From Mariniphaga sp. (GTDB lineage: Bacteria; Bacteroidota; Bacteroidia; Bacteroidales; Prolixibacteraceae): a stretch of DNA of 18,449 nt. The stretch's first letter is position 1. Each line of letters begins with the position of its first letter. Of the stretch, positions 8,653-16,669 are shown piece by piece. The notes below the pieces were generated by a model, which had not been told where the DNA came from, ran no database searches, and saw only the letters and a list, made by a program, of their open reading frames with translations. The position numbers and the translations under genes were made by a program. The stretch is taken from positions 1 through 18,449 of the forward strand of contig JANYLE010000493.1 of assembly GCA_025363795.1 (NCBI GenBank), given 5' to 3'.

Positions 8653-8704
8653 AATATCCACTGTTGAGGTACTTCCAACTATCTTAACAGTGGATATTCT
8701 TTTG
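8653..8704 (+). terminator. intrinsic terminator of the cytochrome operon
   Basis: AATATCCACTGTT (8653-8665) and AACAGTGGATATT (8686-8698) are perfect complements. Pairing extends inward through GAGGTA/TATCTT (two G-U pairs), giving a 19-bp stem with an 8-base loop (8672-8679). CTTTT follows directly at 8699-8703. It begins 26 bases after the cytochrome c stop codon. Confidence 0.85.
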
Positions 8705-8786
8705 AAACAGTCAATCCAAGTTGGTTATTCTATTTGAACTATTATTCTCATCAACTTCAAATTTAGATGGCCAAGTCCAACCTTTT

Positions 8787-9099
8787 ATGAACTTTCCCTG
8801 GTATGGTCAGTTGAAATTCAAAGAGTTTTCATGGGGGAAAGGATTGGGTCTGTACTCCATTATTTTGATCAGCCGGGGCTGAATACCTTTTCCAGTTTCC
8901 TGCAAATGAGGGAGGATTCAAAGGAAATGGAGGACCTTTCACATTAGTGCAACTTAAAACAATCCAGGAAGCAATAACTTTATCAGTTTTTATCGCATTT
9001 GCATTACTCTATTTTAAAGAAGAGAAAATCGGATGTAACCACCTGGTTGGGTTCGCTTTAATTGTTTTAGCGGTGTTCGTTATCTTTAAAAAATGGTAA
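8787..9099 (+). pseudogene. DUF486 (PF04342) small membrane protein, truncated and frameshifted
   Basis: Two segments in different frames together match most of a DUF486 protein. The first (8787-8879) reads MNFPWYGQLKFKEFSWGKGL then GLYSIILISRG. The second (8881-9099) reads EYLFQFPANEGGFKGNGGPF, then TLVQLKTIQEAITLSVFIAF, and ends in LVGFALIVLAVFVIFKKW before TAA. In intact members as I recall them, ISWG is followed by about four residues before EY. Here one base stands in that gap, equal to a net loss of about 11 bases, and the Trp of ISWG has become Arg. The first membrane helix upstream of WYG is also absent or unrecognisable. Family members are about 110-residue DMT-like proteins of unknown function. 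Two independent lesions make this a dead gene. Confidence 0.85.
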
Positions 9100-9127
9100 T
9101 CACCTATTGTTTAACCCGTACCACATA

Positions 9128-11662
9128 TTAATAAAATAGTCTCAGTGAGACACGCGGTGAAAAAGGCATAGCTTCTGAATAGATATTCAGAGAACTGGAC
9201 TGATCGACAGGAACTCTTTCGAAATTCGTATACCTGATATTCTGAGCATTAAATAGGTTTAAAATTGAGACTCCTGCTTCAGCGGAAACTTTTCCAATAC
9301 TAAACCTATAATTAACAGCAACATCCATCCGGTTATAATCCGGCTCCACGTAACTTGGATTTAACAACGTCCCCGTATTTAAAGGAAATCCTGAACCAAA
9401 AACATAGTTTGCAGAAAAATTGAAAGGCTTGAAATTGAATAAAACAGCGCCCTTAATTTCGTGCCGCTGATCCTGGGGAGAAGGACGGTAAATATCTTTG
9501 GTAAAATACTTAAACTTCTCTTCTGTCTTGCTCAAAGAGTATGAAATCCAGGCTGAATGAACTCCGAAATCTTTCTTCACAAAGAGATCGAGACCGTAGC
9601 TTCTCCCCTCTCCTTTATAAATCAGGTCCCTGATCCTTTGATTTAATGTTATTGATCTGGTCAGTCCATCAGTATGCTTATAATAGGCTTCCAGACTTAA
9701 GGTAAGATCGTTGTGATTGTATGAGCTCCCAATTACCCAATGAGAAGCTTTGAGCACCGGAATATCCTTATTATCACATGCGGACCAAAAGTAACGGTAA
9801 TTTCCAAGATCATCAACGACAGAACTTTTGGCAATAAACTGATTATAAATACCCCATGCAGCATTCAACTTCACAAAATCAGAAAGCTTAATGCTTGTTG
9901 ATAGCCGCGGTTGAAAATAAACTTTATCCAGGTTGAACGGAAGATCTGCCCGAAAGCCAAGTTTAATATCCACTTCACCCGATAATGAAATATGATCCTG
10001 CAAGTATCCGTTCGCCCTGTAAATTTGAGCGTTAATGTTGGTTTTATTCACACCCGAGGAATCGGCCCTTAAACCCACTTCATTTGTTTCAAATCCTAGT
10101 CCTGTTTCAAGAATATGAGACTGTGAAACAGCGATAAAATTGTCAACCCGCCCGTTAAACTCCGAAATCTGATTGCGTGTCAGATTTTCGCGCTTTGAAA
10201 CAATGGTATTTTTTAGTCTGACAACATTCTGAATATCCGACAAATTAGATTCAAGGGACGACCACGATGTTGTAAAATTGGTGATATTTCCGTTGCGCCA
10301 GGTACGACCATAAAAACTTGATGCCCCATACTGATTATTGTCCTCAGCATTAATTTTGAACAAGCTGGCACGAGAAACGGCCTGATTGATGGTGTATTTA
10401 AAACGATCCTGGCCACCAAGCAAACTGATGTAAAAAAGTTCGCCCTTGTCACTTCGGGTAGTAAATTTAAAATTCGCATCCCGGTAGTTATAATCCGGGA
10501 AAACGGTGTAATCGATACTTGGTCTCGATTTATTTGCGACAACTATTTGATTTTTATTATTAGCCGGGATTATATCCTTGTTATTATAGAGGTTATAATA
10601 GGTTTGGCGGAACGACATTATAACCGAGGTGTTTTTCCACAGCGGAACTTCAACCATCCCATTCATGGTTACATTATTAATATTCAGGTTGAAAGATGGT
10701 TTGGTTGTACTTCCGGATTTTCCTGAAATCCGGACAATGCCCCCTACCCGATCGCCATAACTTACATCATAACCACCTTTAAATACTTCTATCTCTTTTG
10801 CAATCAAAGGATTTACGGCATCAATATCGTCATTAAAGCTCTTCAAACCCCATATCGTGAATCCGTCCAACAGAATCTGGCTATGCCCCTCATAAGCACC
10901 CCAAATGATGAGGCCATTTGATTGCTCACTTGATGCAAGAATACCGGGCATTAATCTCAGCAATGTAAAGACAGAATTATCACTATTCCCAGGCAGATAC
11001 CTGGCTATCTGATGATTGATTTTCATTGCCCCTGCTTTATTCCCAATCTGGGTTGACCTGTCAGGACTTTTATCTTTAATTATAATTTCCCGTAATCCGA
11101 TTACAGAAGGAACCAGGGTCAAATGATGGTTAACACCGGCAACCAAAACAGTATCCAGATTAAAATATCCTAAATGGGAAACATGAACATGAAAAAGACT
11201 GTCACCTGAACTTAAAAAGGAGAAGCTCCCCTTAAGATCTGAAACCATGATCCGTTCATTAACGGAAAGATAAGAAAAAGGGAGTGACTCATTGGATCTC
11301 GCCTCTGCAATCTGTCCAAATAACAGATAATTTTTCACTGAAACTGTTTTCCTTTCAGGAAGAATAAGGAAAATATCCCCCTGCATCCGGTATGTCAATG
11401 GGAGACCTTTTATAAGTGATTGAATGGCGATTTCGGGTGAGGCGCATTTCAGGCTAACGGTGAGGTTGTATTGAGAGAGTAACTGGTCGTTAAAGGAAAA
11501 TTGAAGTTTGTACTTATCACGTAATCCGATGAGGATTTTATTCAAAGGCATGTTGTTGGTAACTACATCAATCTGCTGAGAAAAGACAGACGAAACAGTC
11601 AATAGCAGGAGCAGAAGTACAATTATCAAACGTTGCTTCACGTACCATAGGATTTTACTCAA
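9128..11662 (-). CDS. TonB-dependent receptor with N-terminal STN signalling domain
   Basis: The 844-residue protein has a signal peptide (RLIIVLLLLLLTVSSVFSQQ). An STN (secretin/TonB N-terminal) domain follows at about residues 30-100 (VVTNNMPLNKILIGLRDKY, LTYRMQGDIFLILP). Next come a carboxypeptidase-regulatory-like domain to about residue 195, and a plug containing LLRLMPGILASSEQSNG, ILLDGFTIWG and VFKGGYDVSYGDRVGG. The rest is a 22-strand-type barrel ending VSLRLFY. The STN domain lets the receptor signal to FecR as well as transport its ligand. It is the third gene of the sigma/FecR/receptor operon and overlaps fecR by 8 bases. The listed start is TTG (11662). A GTG at 11641, giving VKQRLIIV, would make an equally good signal peptide. 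The ligand is unknown and there is no SusD neighbour. Confidence 0.88.
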   Translation of the reverse strand: MSKILWYVKQRLIIVLLLLLLTVSSVFSQQIDVVTNNMPLNKILIGLRDKYKLQFSFNDQLLSQYNLTVSLKCASPEIAIQSLIKGLPLTYRMQGDIFLILPERKTVSVKNYLLFGQIAEARSNESLPFSYLSVNERIMVSDLKGSFSFLSSGDSLFHVHVSHLGYFNLDTVLVAGVNHHLTLVPSVIGLREIIIKDKSPDRSTQIGNKAGAMKINHQIARYLPGNSDNSVFTLLRLMPGILASSEQSNGLIIWGAYEGHSQILLDGFTIWGLKSFNDDIDAVNPLIAKEIEVFKGGYDVSYGDRVGGIVRISGKSGSTTKPSFNLNINNVTMNGMVEVPLWKNTSVIMSFRQTYYNLYNNKDIIPANNKNQIVVANKSRPSIDYTVFPDYNYRDANFKFTTRSDKGELFYISLLGGQDRFKYTINQAVSRASLFKINAEDNNQYGASSFYGRTWRNGNITNFTTSWSSLESNLSDIQNVVRLKNTIVSKRENLTRNQISEFNGRVDNFIAVSQSHILETGLGFETNEVGLRADSSGVNKTNINAQIYRANGYLQDHISLSGEVDIKLGFRADLPFNLDKVYFQPRLSTSIKLSDFVKLNAAWGIYNQFIAKSSVVDDLGNYRYFWSACDNKDIPVLKASHWVIGSSYNHNDLTLSLEAYYKHTDGLTRSITLNQRIRDLIYKGEGRSYGLDLFVKKDFGVHSAWISYSLSKTEEKFKYFTKDIYRPSPQDQRHEIKGAVLFNFKPFNFSANYVFGSGFPLNTGTLLNPSYVEPDYNRMDVAVNYRFSIGKVSAEAGVSILNLFNAQNIRYTNFERVPVDQSSSLNIYSEAMPFSPRVSLRLFY

Positions 11663-12512
11663 TCAGAAATTCGGTTTCTGACCGGCCTTCAAATTTAAGT
11701 CCTAATGAGGTACAAACCAAATCGAGCACCTCTTTTTCCGATAACGATTTTGAAAAATTTCCTGTATAGGTTAGCTTAGGGTTGGCTTTGAAAACTATTT
11801 TAATATTATACTGGCGTTCAATTTCCTGCAATACACCAGTAATTGACGCACCTGTAAAAACAAACATGTTGTCCCTCCATGATTTAACTGCCTGTGCATT
11901 CACTTCCTGAACAAATCTCAGGAAACCATCTTTATTAATAAAAGCCTGTTCATTAGGGCTTAACAGAACCCTTTCGCTCTTACCGGCAGATACAACGCTT
12001 ACCTTTCCGGTAAAGCAGGTTACACTATATTCATCATTTCGCGAATAGATATTGAAACTGGTGCCTAAAACGGTTGTCTCTCCGCGTTTTGACATTACTT
12101 TAAACCGGGTGCCTTTGGTTACCTTAAAAAAGGCTTCCCCGTCAAGGGTCACGATCCTTGAAAATGCAAACCAATATGGGTAATATTTTACGGTTGATTG
12201 CGCATTCAATTCGATTAACGAACTATCCGGCAAACTAAATGACAAATGCTGACCGGCAGATGAAGTGATTGTTTTGGTATAAAATCTAAGGAATCCGGTT
12301 ATGCTCAGCAGCATAATTAATGAAGCAGCTACTGCCAGCTTGTAAAATGAATGAGACAGAACCTTAATTGGTTTAGAATCAGAATTCTCAATTTGCGTTG
12401 AAAGGTTTGCCCATACTTCATCCTTCGAAACCGCGAATTGCAAATCGATTTCGGGGAAGTGGTTTGCCCCTTCATTCCCATCAGAACCAATATTTAAATT
12501 TCTCCTTTTCAT
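11655..12512 (-). CDS. FecR-family anti-sigma factor
   Basis: This 285-residue protein has an N-terminal cytoplasmic part of about 55 residues. One membrane helix (LAVAASLIMLLSITGFLRF, about residues 59-77) follows, then the periplasmic FecR domain (SLPDSSLIELNAQSTVKYY, IVTLDGEAFFKV, TTVLGTSFNIYS, VTCFTGKVSV). A C-terminal DUF4974/STN-like domain comes last (FTGASITGVLQEIERQYNI to the end). Such proteins hold the ECF sigma factor at the membrane and release or activate it when the cognate receptor signals. Its ATG overlaps the sigma-factor stop codon by 4 bases (ATGA), which indicates translational coupling, and its end overlaps the receptor start. Confidence 0.93.
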   Translation of the reverse strand: MKRRNLNIGSDGNEGANHFPEIDLQFAVSKDEVWANLSTQIENSDSKPIKVLSHSFYKLAVAASLIMLLSITGFLRFYTKTITSSAGQHLSFSLPDSSLIELNAQSTVKYYPYWFAFSRIVTLDGEAFFKVTKGTRFKVMSKRGETTVLGTSFNIYSRNDEYSVTCFTGKVSVVSAGKSERVLLSPNEQAFINKDGFLRFVQEVNAQAVKSWRDNMFVFTGASITGVLQEIERQYNIKIVFKANPKLTYTGNFSKSLSEKEVLDLVCTSLGLKFEGRSETEFLIE

Positions 12513-12997
12513 TTGTTTCCGACCGCCTTTCTTAAATATTCAAGGGCATTCTTCATTCGCTTTTCAACAGCTTTCACACTAACACCAATATTATCAGCAA
12601 TCTCATAATATTTTAAACCATCCATCCGGCTCATTAAAAATACGGTTCGCTGTTTTTCAGGCAGACTTTCAAGTGCATTCTCGTAATTCTTCTGCAACTC
12701 TTTATAGTGCATCAATTCATGCGGACTTTCACTTAACTCTTCTGTAACAAGGGTGGTTTTGTAGTGCATTGCAACTTTACGCTTCCTTAAATTACTAATT
12801 AACAGGTCGCCGGCAATTTTATAGAGCAGTGGTTTGATATTTCCGTTAACAAATTCAGCATTTTTTTCCCATACTCTCATGAAAGTCTCCTGGGCTACAT
12901 CGGTTGCCAAATCCTTATCCCCCGACCGGTAATAGAGGTAATTACGAACACCATTAAAATGGGTATCGAATATATTTTTGAATTCTTCCCTTGTCAA
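12509..12997 (-). CDS. ECF RNA polymerase sigma factor (FecI-like)
   Basis: The 162-residue protein has sigma region 2 at about residues 9-49 (FDTHFNGVRNYLYYRSGDKD, LATDVAQETFMRVWEK). Region 4 spans about residues 107-158, with LPEKQRTVFLMSRMDGLKY and the helix-turn-helix EIADNIGVSVKAVEKRMKNA. It directs transcription of a small regulon, normally including its own operon's receptor. The frame begins with TTG at 12997; the only other codon between it and an upstream stop that could initiate is ATT, so TTG is the most likely start. It is followed by fecR with a 4-base overlap. A hairpin palindrome lies 15 bases upstream of the start. Confidence 0.93.
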   Translation of the reverse strand: MTREEFKNIFDTHFNGVRNYLYYRSGDKDLATDVAQETFMRVWEKNAEFVNGNIKPLLYKIAGDLLISNLRKRKVAMHYKTTLVTEELSESPHELMHYKELQKNYENALESLPEKQRTVFLMSRMDGLKYYEIADNIGVSVKAVEKRMKNALEYLRKAVGNK

Positions 12998-13012
12998 GGT
13001 TGTAATTGCTTA

Positions 13013-13034
13013 TTTGTAGTTGCGAAGCTACAAA
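13013..13034. promoter_or_regulatory. palindrome upstream of the ECF sigma gene
   Basis: TTTGTAGTT (13013-13021) and AGCTACAAA (13026-13034) pair fully (one G-U) around a four-base GCGA centre. The dyad ends 15 bases upstream of the sigma-factor start codon, so it can be an operator or a hairpin in the leader mRNA near the ribosome-binding site. On the coding strand its loop is TCGC. The function is inferred from position. Confidence 0.4.
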
Positions 13035-13056
13035 ACGGTTTCTACTTTTCAAATTT

Positions 13057-13090
13057 GGCTTCCGATGCCTCAAGCAAGGCATCAGAAGCC
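13057..13090 (-). terminator. terminator-like hairpin after the lipoprotein gene
   Basis: GGCTTC-C-GATGCCT (13057-13070) pairs with AGGCATC-A-GAAGCC (13077-13090): 13 base pairs with one C/A mismatch and a six-base loop. It lies 39 bases past the stop codon of the lipoprotein gene. The downstream sequence on the minus strand is AAATTTG rather than a T-run, so it may be a weak terminator or attenuator that separates the lipoprotein gene from the sigma operon. Confidence 0.45.
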
Positions 13091-13128
13091 GGATTTGTGG
13101 TCAACGCATGACCGGAAAAAATTATTAT

Positions 13129-14055
13129 TTACCTTCCGTTTCTTCCAAGCGTAATCTCAGAAGTGCCATCCTGGGTTGTACGCGTAGCTTTGTTATCGCA
13201 AGTGCCATCTCCATAATCAATCGTGGCAAATTTACCTGTACTGTTCTTGTATTCAATTACACCCTTTGTTATAAACTTGCAATCGCCGGTTTTAACCAAT
13301 GGGGTTGTAATAATTTTGGAATACGAATTTCCTTTTGAATCAGAAACAATGACCTGACCGGTTAATTCGATTACGTCATCGGCTGGATTGAATTCAGTAT
13401 CAGATCCTGATACCCATGTTCTGACATGCTCCTCAACACGGTGAATTGTGGTACCATTTGCCAGTGTAACCGTCAGATCGGTATTCTCAGAGAATTTTAC
13501 CTGAGGATCCTTTGTACGTGTTTTGACAGATGTCCCCGAAATGCAGGTCGAGTCGTTACAGAAACTATCATAGGTTATCGTCCTGGTGCTTCCCGAAACA
13601 AATGGAGCTGCCGAAATAACGATTGTAATCTTGCCTTTCAAAACATGGCCGTTATTCAAAACAAGACTGTCACCATAATCAATCACCATTGTTTTTGGAT
13701 AATCGCCATTGGTAGTAGTAACCGTTAAATTAGGGATTATACCATTCATGTAATGCATCTTGAAATTTGGGAAATGCTCAAACATGTTTCTGAACCGATC
13801 CCCGCCCATCATATCACCGACAAGCTCCGCGCTTTTCAAACCTGCACTGTAAGTTGTAATAGAACCACTGCCCAATGAGAAAATATCCGATTCGTAACTT
13901 GACGTCTCGACAACATTGTCAACTTTGGCATCAGTTGCAACAAGCTCTTTTGCACTCGCTTTTAAGGTATCAGCACCAAGATTGTTGTTCTTATTGCAGG
14001 CATAAAAACCCAGACCCGCTACGCCTATCAAAACCCCAAATAATAGTTTTTTCAT
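13129..14055 (-). CDS. lipoprotein of unknown function
   Basis: The 308-residue protein has a clear lipoprotein signal (MKKLLFGVLIGVAGLGFYAC, lipid-attached Cys20) followed by an Asn/Lys-rich stretch that should lead to the periplasm or the surface. The body is rich in Thr, Ser and beta-strand-like segments. A short motif occurs twice: IDYGDS (residues 125-130, followed by NGHVLKGKITI) and IDYGDG (279-284). Cysteines at 166, 171, 259 and 286 could form disulfides. I recall this motif from uncharacterised Bacteroidota secreted proteins but cannot assign a function. It lies upstream of, and in the same direction as, the sigma/FecR/receptor operon, separated by a hairpin, so it could be a regulon member or simply a neighbour. 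Confidence 0.75.
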   Translation of the reverse strand: MKKLLFGVLIGVAGLGFYACNKNNNLGADTLKASAKELVATDAKVDNVVETSSYESDIFSLGSGSITTYSAGLKSAELVGDMMGGDRFRNMFEHFPNFKMHYMNGIIPNLTVTTTNGDYPKTMVIDYGDSLVLNNGHVLKGKITIVISAAPFVSGSTRTITYDSFCNDSTCISGTSVKTRTKDPQVKFSENTDLTVTLANGTTIHRVEEHVRTWVSGSDTEFNPADDVIELTGQVIVSDSKGNSYSKIITTPLVKTGDCKFITKGVIEYKNSTGKFATIDYGDGTCDNKATRTTQDGTSEITLGRNGR

Positions 14056-14170
14056 ATCTAATCGTTTTAATTGTTATTTGGTTCTATACCGCTCATCCGA
14101 AGCTTTACCCTACCGTTGGAAAGAAATATTTGGCAAAAATCTGTAATTTAAAAAATCGGGGTACTTTACC

Positions 14171-14214
14171 AGACAACAAAAGGGCAAATGAAACCATTCG
14201 CCCTTTTGTTGTTT
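14171..14214 (-). terminator. terminator hairpin after the DUF362 gene
   Basis: ACAACAAAAGGGC (14173-14185) and GCCCTTTTGTTGT (14200-14212) are perfect complements. After one A/C mismatch the pairing continues AATG/CATT around an AAAC loop. The A-rich 5' arm and T-rich 3' arm are typical of intrinsic terminators and can work in both directions. It lies 44 bases past the DUF362 stop and upstream of the lipoprotein gene. Confidence 0.75.
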
Positions 14215-14257
14215 AGAAATATCGCGACTATCGTTCAATGACGAAAGCGGCTGTATA

Positions 14258-15817
14258 TTATTCGATTGTCTTTTGAATCAATTCAATTCCGACCTTCTTT
14301 CCCAGGTTTTTGCTGTATTTCTTCTCTTTCGCATTGTTCCAGTGTTCCATGATCCCTAAACTTGTCAGTTTGGTGCCATCTTTCTCCGGGTCATACACCG
14401 TCTTTGATGGCGGGTTATTGGCCTGCGCTGCTTCTATCAGGTATTGATCGCTGAAGGCGATATCCACCATATCGGGCCATTCGGAGCGGAGAAAATCCAA
14501 TCCAACCGCATCAATGGCAACGCCATCCTGTGATGCCAATAAGCTACAAGGCCATTGGTTGTTGAATGGAGCCATCTTCCATTTTGGTGTCGGAATGCCG
14601 TTGACCAGTTTTGCACCGTATAAACCATCAATCAAAAACAACATCGTCTTTTCTCCAAGGTCCTTATGTCCAAGATAATCGACAAATGTCATATATTTCG
14701 CGTTCCCCTGCCGGTCCTGGTTGAAATTATCGTGTGCATTCTTGCGCCAGTCGTTGTTGATACTTGTGACACCGTAATAATTCTTGGCACACAATGTTAC
14801 TCCCTGCCCAACATGTCCTTTAAGCAATGCAATATTAATGAGGTAATCTGCCTTCACAGCACAGGTAGCTAACCCACGGGCCAGTTTGCCATTGTCAACA
14901 GAATAAGGTATTGCATTTTCAACATAAGTTGATTTCACGCGGCCATTTCCTCCGACATTATCAACAAAAATTACATCCGGAAATTCCTTGTGACACTTGT
15001 CATAGATATTATCGGTTATAAAACGGCTTGCATCAAATACGGTAATGTTTTCCTGAGGAATGGATGCGTCGGCCGTAAGTGTTCGCAGCATTGCCAGCGT
15101 AACCTGTGGTGAAGCATTGATTTCGTTTGAGTTGGTTTGCGCGCTGTTATTATTGGCGTTTATCTTAATTGCTATTTTCTGATTCGCCCGGAAACCTCCC
15201 TTTTTTGACTTCTTTGTTTTATTAAAAGAAACGAAAAGTACATGCCACGCATTTGTAAGATTCTCTTCACCTGTTAGTGACAGTAAAGTTTGCTTCATCA
15301 TTTTGTCTGTTTCTGCCTGCGAAGTATATGAATCGTCCCACCAGAAACCGTTCGTTCCATCCCAGTTGGCCACTTTCGGATCGTGAACCCAAACCACACG
15401 GCCCGGATTTATTCCGCGTGCCACACCCACCGGTTCATTTGCTTTAACGATCCATTCGGGTGTTGCAATGGCAAATACGTTGCCCGGATTTTGGACAAAA
15501 AAAGCGGTTGATCCACCTATTGCAACCAACAGAAAAACAACTGCATAAAAGTATTTTGCCTTCGTAAAATTCAATTTCGCTTTCCGGAAAGCAGCTAATG
15601 AACCTGTTAAGGTTAGAAGATAAATCACGAAGCCGGACATTATAGGTGCCGAAGCCTGCATACAAGGATAAGTTGCCCGTTGCGGTTTTGGTATGACCCT
15701 GATCAAAAACCAAAGTGTGGTTGATATTCCCAAACCAATAAAAATGATCTTTCCAATGACTGGTTTCGAGATCCTTTTATTCCAGTAATTTTGAAGGAAG
15801 GCGATGAATGACTTCAT
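14258..15817 (-). CDS. DUF362 domain membrane-anchored protein
   Basis: This 519-residue protein has three hydrophobic helices near its N-terminus (about residues 22-42, 56-77 and 88-107). A large domain follows, with DUF362 features in its second half: KIAIKINANNN, SPQVTLAMLRTL, NITVFDASRFITDNIYDKC, VKADYLINIALLKGHVGQGV, TLCAKNYYGVT and the end region SQDGVAIDAVGLDFLR. DUF362 (PF04015) proteins are widespread and mostly uncharacterised. Many carry a 4Fe-4S ferredoxin domain, but no CxxCxxC cluster motif is present here. The active domain probably faces the periplasm after the helices, with a Trp-rich stretch WVHDPKVANWDGTNGFWWDD before it. It lies 52 bases downstream of the thioesterase gene on the same strand and may share its transcript. 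Confidence 0.85.
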   Translation of the reverse strand: MKSFIAFLQNYWNKRISKPVIGKIIFIGLGISTTLWFLIRVIPKPQRATYPCMQASAPIMSGFVIYLLTLTGSLAAFRKAKLNFTKAKYFYAVVFLLVAIGGSTAFFVQNPGNVFAIATPEWIVKANEPVGVARGINPGRVVWVHDPKVANWDGTNGFWWDDSYTSQAETDKMMKQTLLSLTGEENLTNAWHVLFVSFNKTKKSKKGGFRANQKIAIKINANNNSAQTNSNEINASPQVTLAMLRTLTADASIPQENITVFDASRFITDNIYDKCHKEFPDVIFVDNVGGNGRVKSTYVENAIPYSVDNGKLARGLATCAVKADYLINIALLKGHVGQGVTLCAKNYYGVTSINNDWRKNAHDNFNQDRQGNAKYMTFVDYLGHKDLGEKTMLFLIDGLYGAKLVNGIPTPKWKMAPFNNQWPCSLLASQDGVAIDAVGLDFLRSEWPDMVDIAFSDQYLIEAAQANNPPSKTVYDPEKDGTKLTSLGIMEHWNNAKEKKYSKNLGKKVGIELIQKTIE

Positions 15818-15869
15818 ATTGTTACGAATTAATGTCAGAATGATTTCCCAAAATTAATAATAATCAACG

Positions 15870-16610
15870 CTAAAGCGCTGAGGACTGCCAATTTAGAATG
15901 GCCTTAAATAGCGTTGTTCCCGACGAGAGTTCGAAAGCTTCGACATCCGATTCCAAACCGGAAGTGCCGATCCGAAGTTCAATTTCGTCGCCCCAATGCG
16001 TTTCGGACAGAAATTCAAGCGTGAATCCGGCTAATTTATTGCTCTGATAATGAGCCATCAGAAAACAATCGGTTGCCCAATCGAGGTATCGCGTATTATT
16101 CACGTGAAGATTCTGATCAATCTCGTTATACGCCACCGTTTTGCGGAATGCCACCTGGTCTGTCCGGGTCGTGATCCTTTCGGGAAAACTATCAAGCGCC
16201 ATTTTCCCGGCGTTGGATGGCAGTGCAACGCCAAGTTGTGACGGTCTTTGCGGACGAAGTGTCGATACAGCCACCAATATCCAGCCCGAAACGGCACGAA
16301 TAAGCACCTCGTGGTCCTTTCCGTAAACGATGTAATCGCGCCTGAAAAACAGCCCTTCAATCCCGCATGGCCAGGTTTCAATCTCAATCAACTCTCCCCA
16401 ATGTGGTATCCGGATGATTTCGACTTTTAGCCTGGATAAAGCCCAGAATAATCCCCTTTCAATGAGTACTTCATATCCTCCTCCAAGTTCTACCGCATGA
16501 TTGGATGCTACCTCCTGGAAGAACTGCATCAAAGCCGATGGCTTAAGATTTTGCTGAAAATCAACATCGAACGATTTAATTTCGAAACTCTCTTTCCAAA
16601 CCGATTCCAT
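15870..16610 (-). CDS. acyl-ACP thioesterase
   Basis: The 246-residue protein matches the acyl-ACP thioesterase family (PF01643), two hotdog folds in tandem. The N-terminal half contains LKPSALMQFFQEVASNHAVE, WALSRLKVEIIRIPHWGE and RDYIVYG; the C-terminal half has YNEIDQNLHVNNTRYLDW. Asp165, Asn167, His169 and Glu203 keep the spacing (+2, +4, +38) of the catalytic Asp-Asn-His-Glu set I recall from plant FatB (281, 283, 285, 319). It hydrolyses acyl-ACP to free fatty acid, ending chain elongation in the cytoplasm. Length is normal for bacterial members. Start is ATG 16610. The tandem array begins about 60 bases upstream, so its promoter lies in that short gap, within or beyond the repeats, or it is cotranscribed with the MutS-like gene. 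Confidence 0.93.
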   Translation of the reverse strand: MESVWKESFEIKSFDVDFQQNLKPSALMQFFQEVASNHAVELGGGYEVLIERGLFWALSRLKVEIIRIPHWGELIEIETWPCGIEGLFFRRDYIVYGKDHEVLIRAVSGWILVAVSTLRPQRPSQLGVALPSNAGKMALDSFPERITTRTDQVAFRKTVAYNEIDQNLHVNNTRYLDWATDCFLMAHYQSNKLAGFTLEFLSETHWGDEIELRIGTSGLESDVEAFELSSGTTLFKAILNWQSSAL

Positions 16611-16640
16611 ATATATTGCTAATTTAAAACAGATTTAAGG

Positions 16641-16660
16641 CTTAAGGCAATCGCCTAAAG
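16641..16660. other. small hairpin at the thioesterase-side edge of the tandem array
   Basis: CTTAAGGC (16641-16648) and GCCTAAAG (16653-16660) pair with one A/A mismatch around AATC. It lies between the array and the thioesterase start. No T-run follows, so it is unlikely to be a strong terminator. Confidence 0.25.
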
Positions 16661-16669
16661 TTGATTTTC

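Noticed and set aside
3377..11662. Polysaccharide utilisation locus, suggested by the propeller sensor and two TonB-receptor-like barrels
   Set aside because: No SusD protein, glycoside hydrolase or lyase is present, and the two barrels belong to different families in separate operons.
13426..14216. Plus-strand frames antisense to the lipoprotein gene and running into its upstream spacer
   Set aside because: They have no domain or ribosome site, and the lipoprotein frame on the other strand has a clear lipobox and full-length structure.
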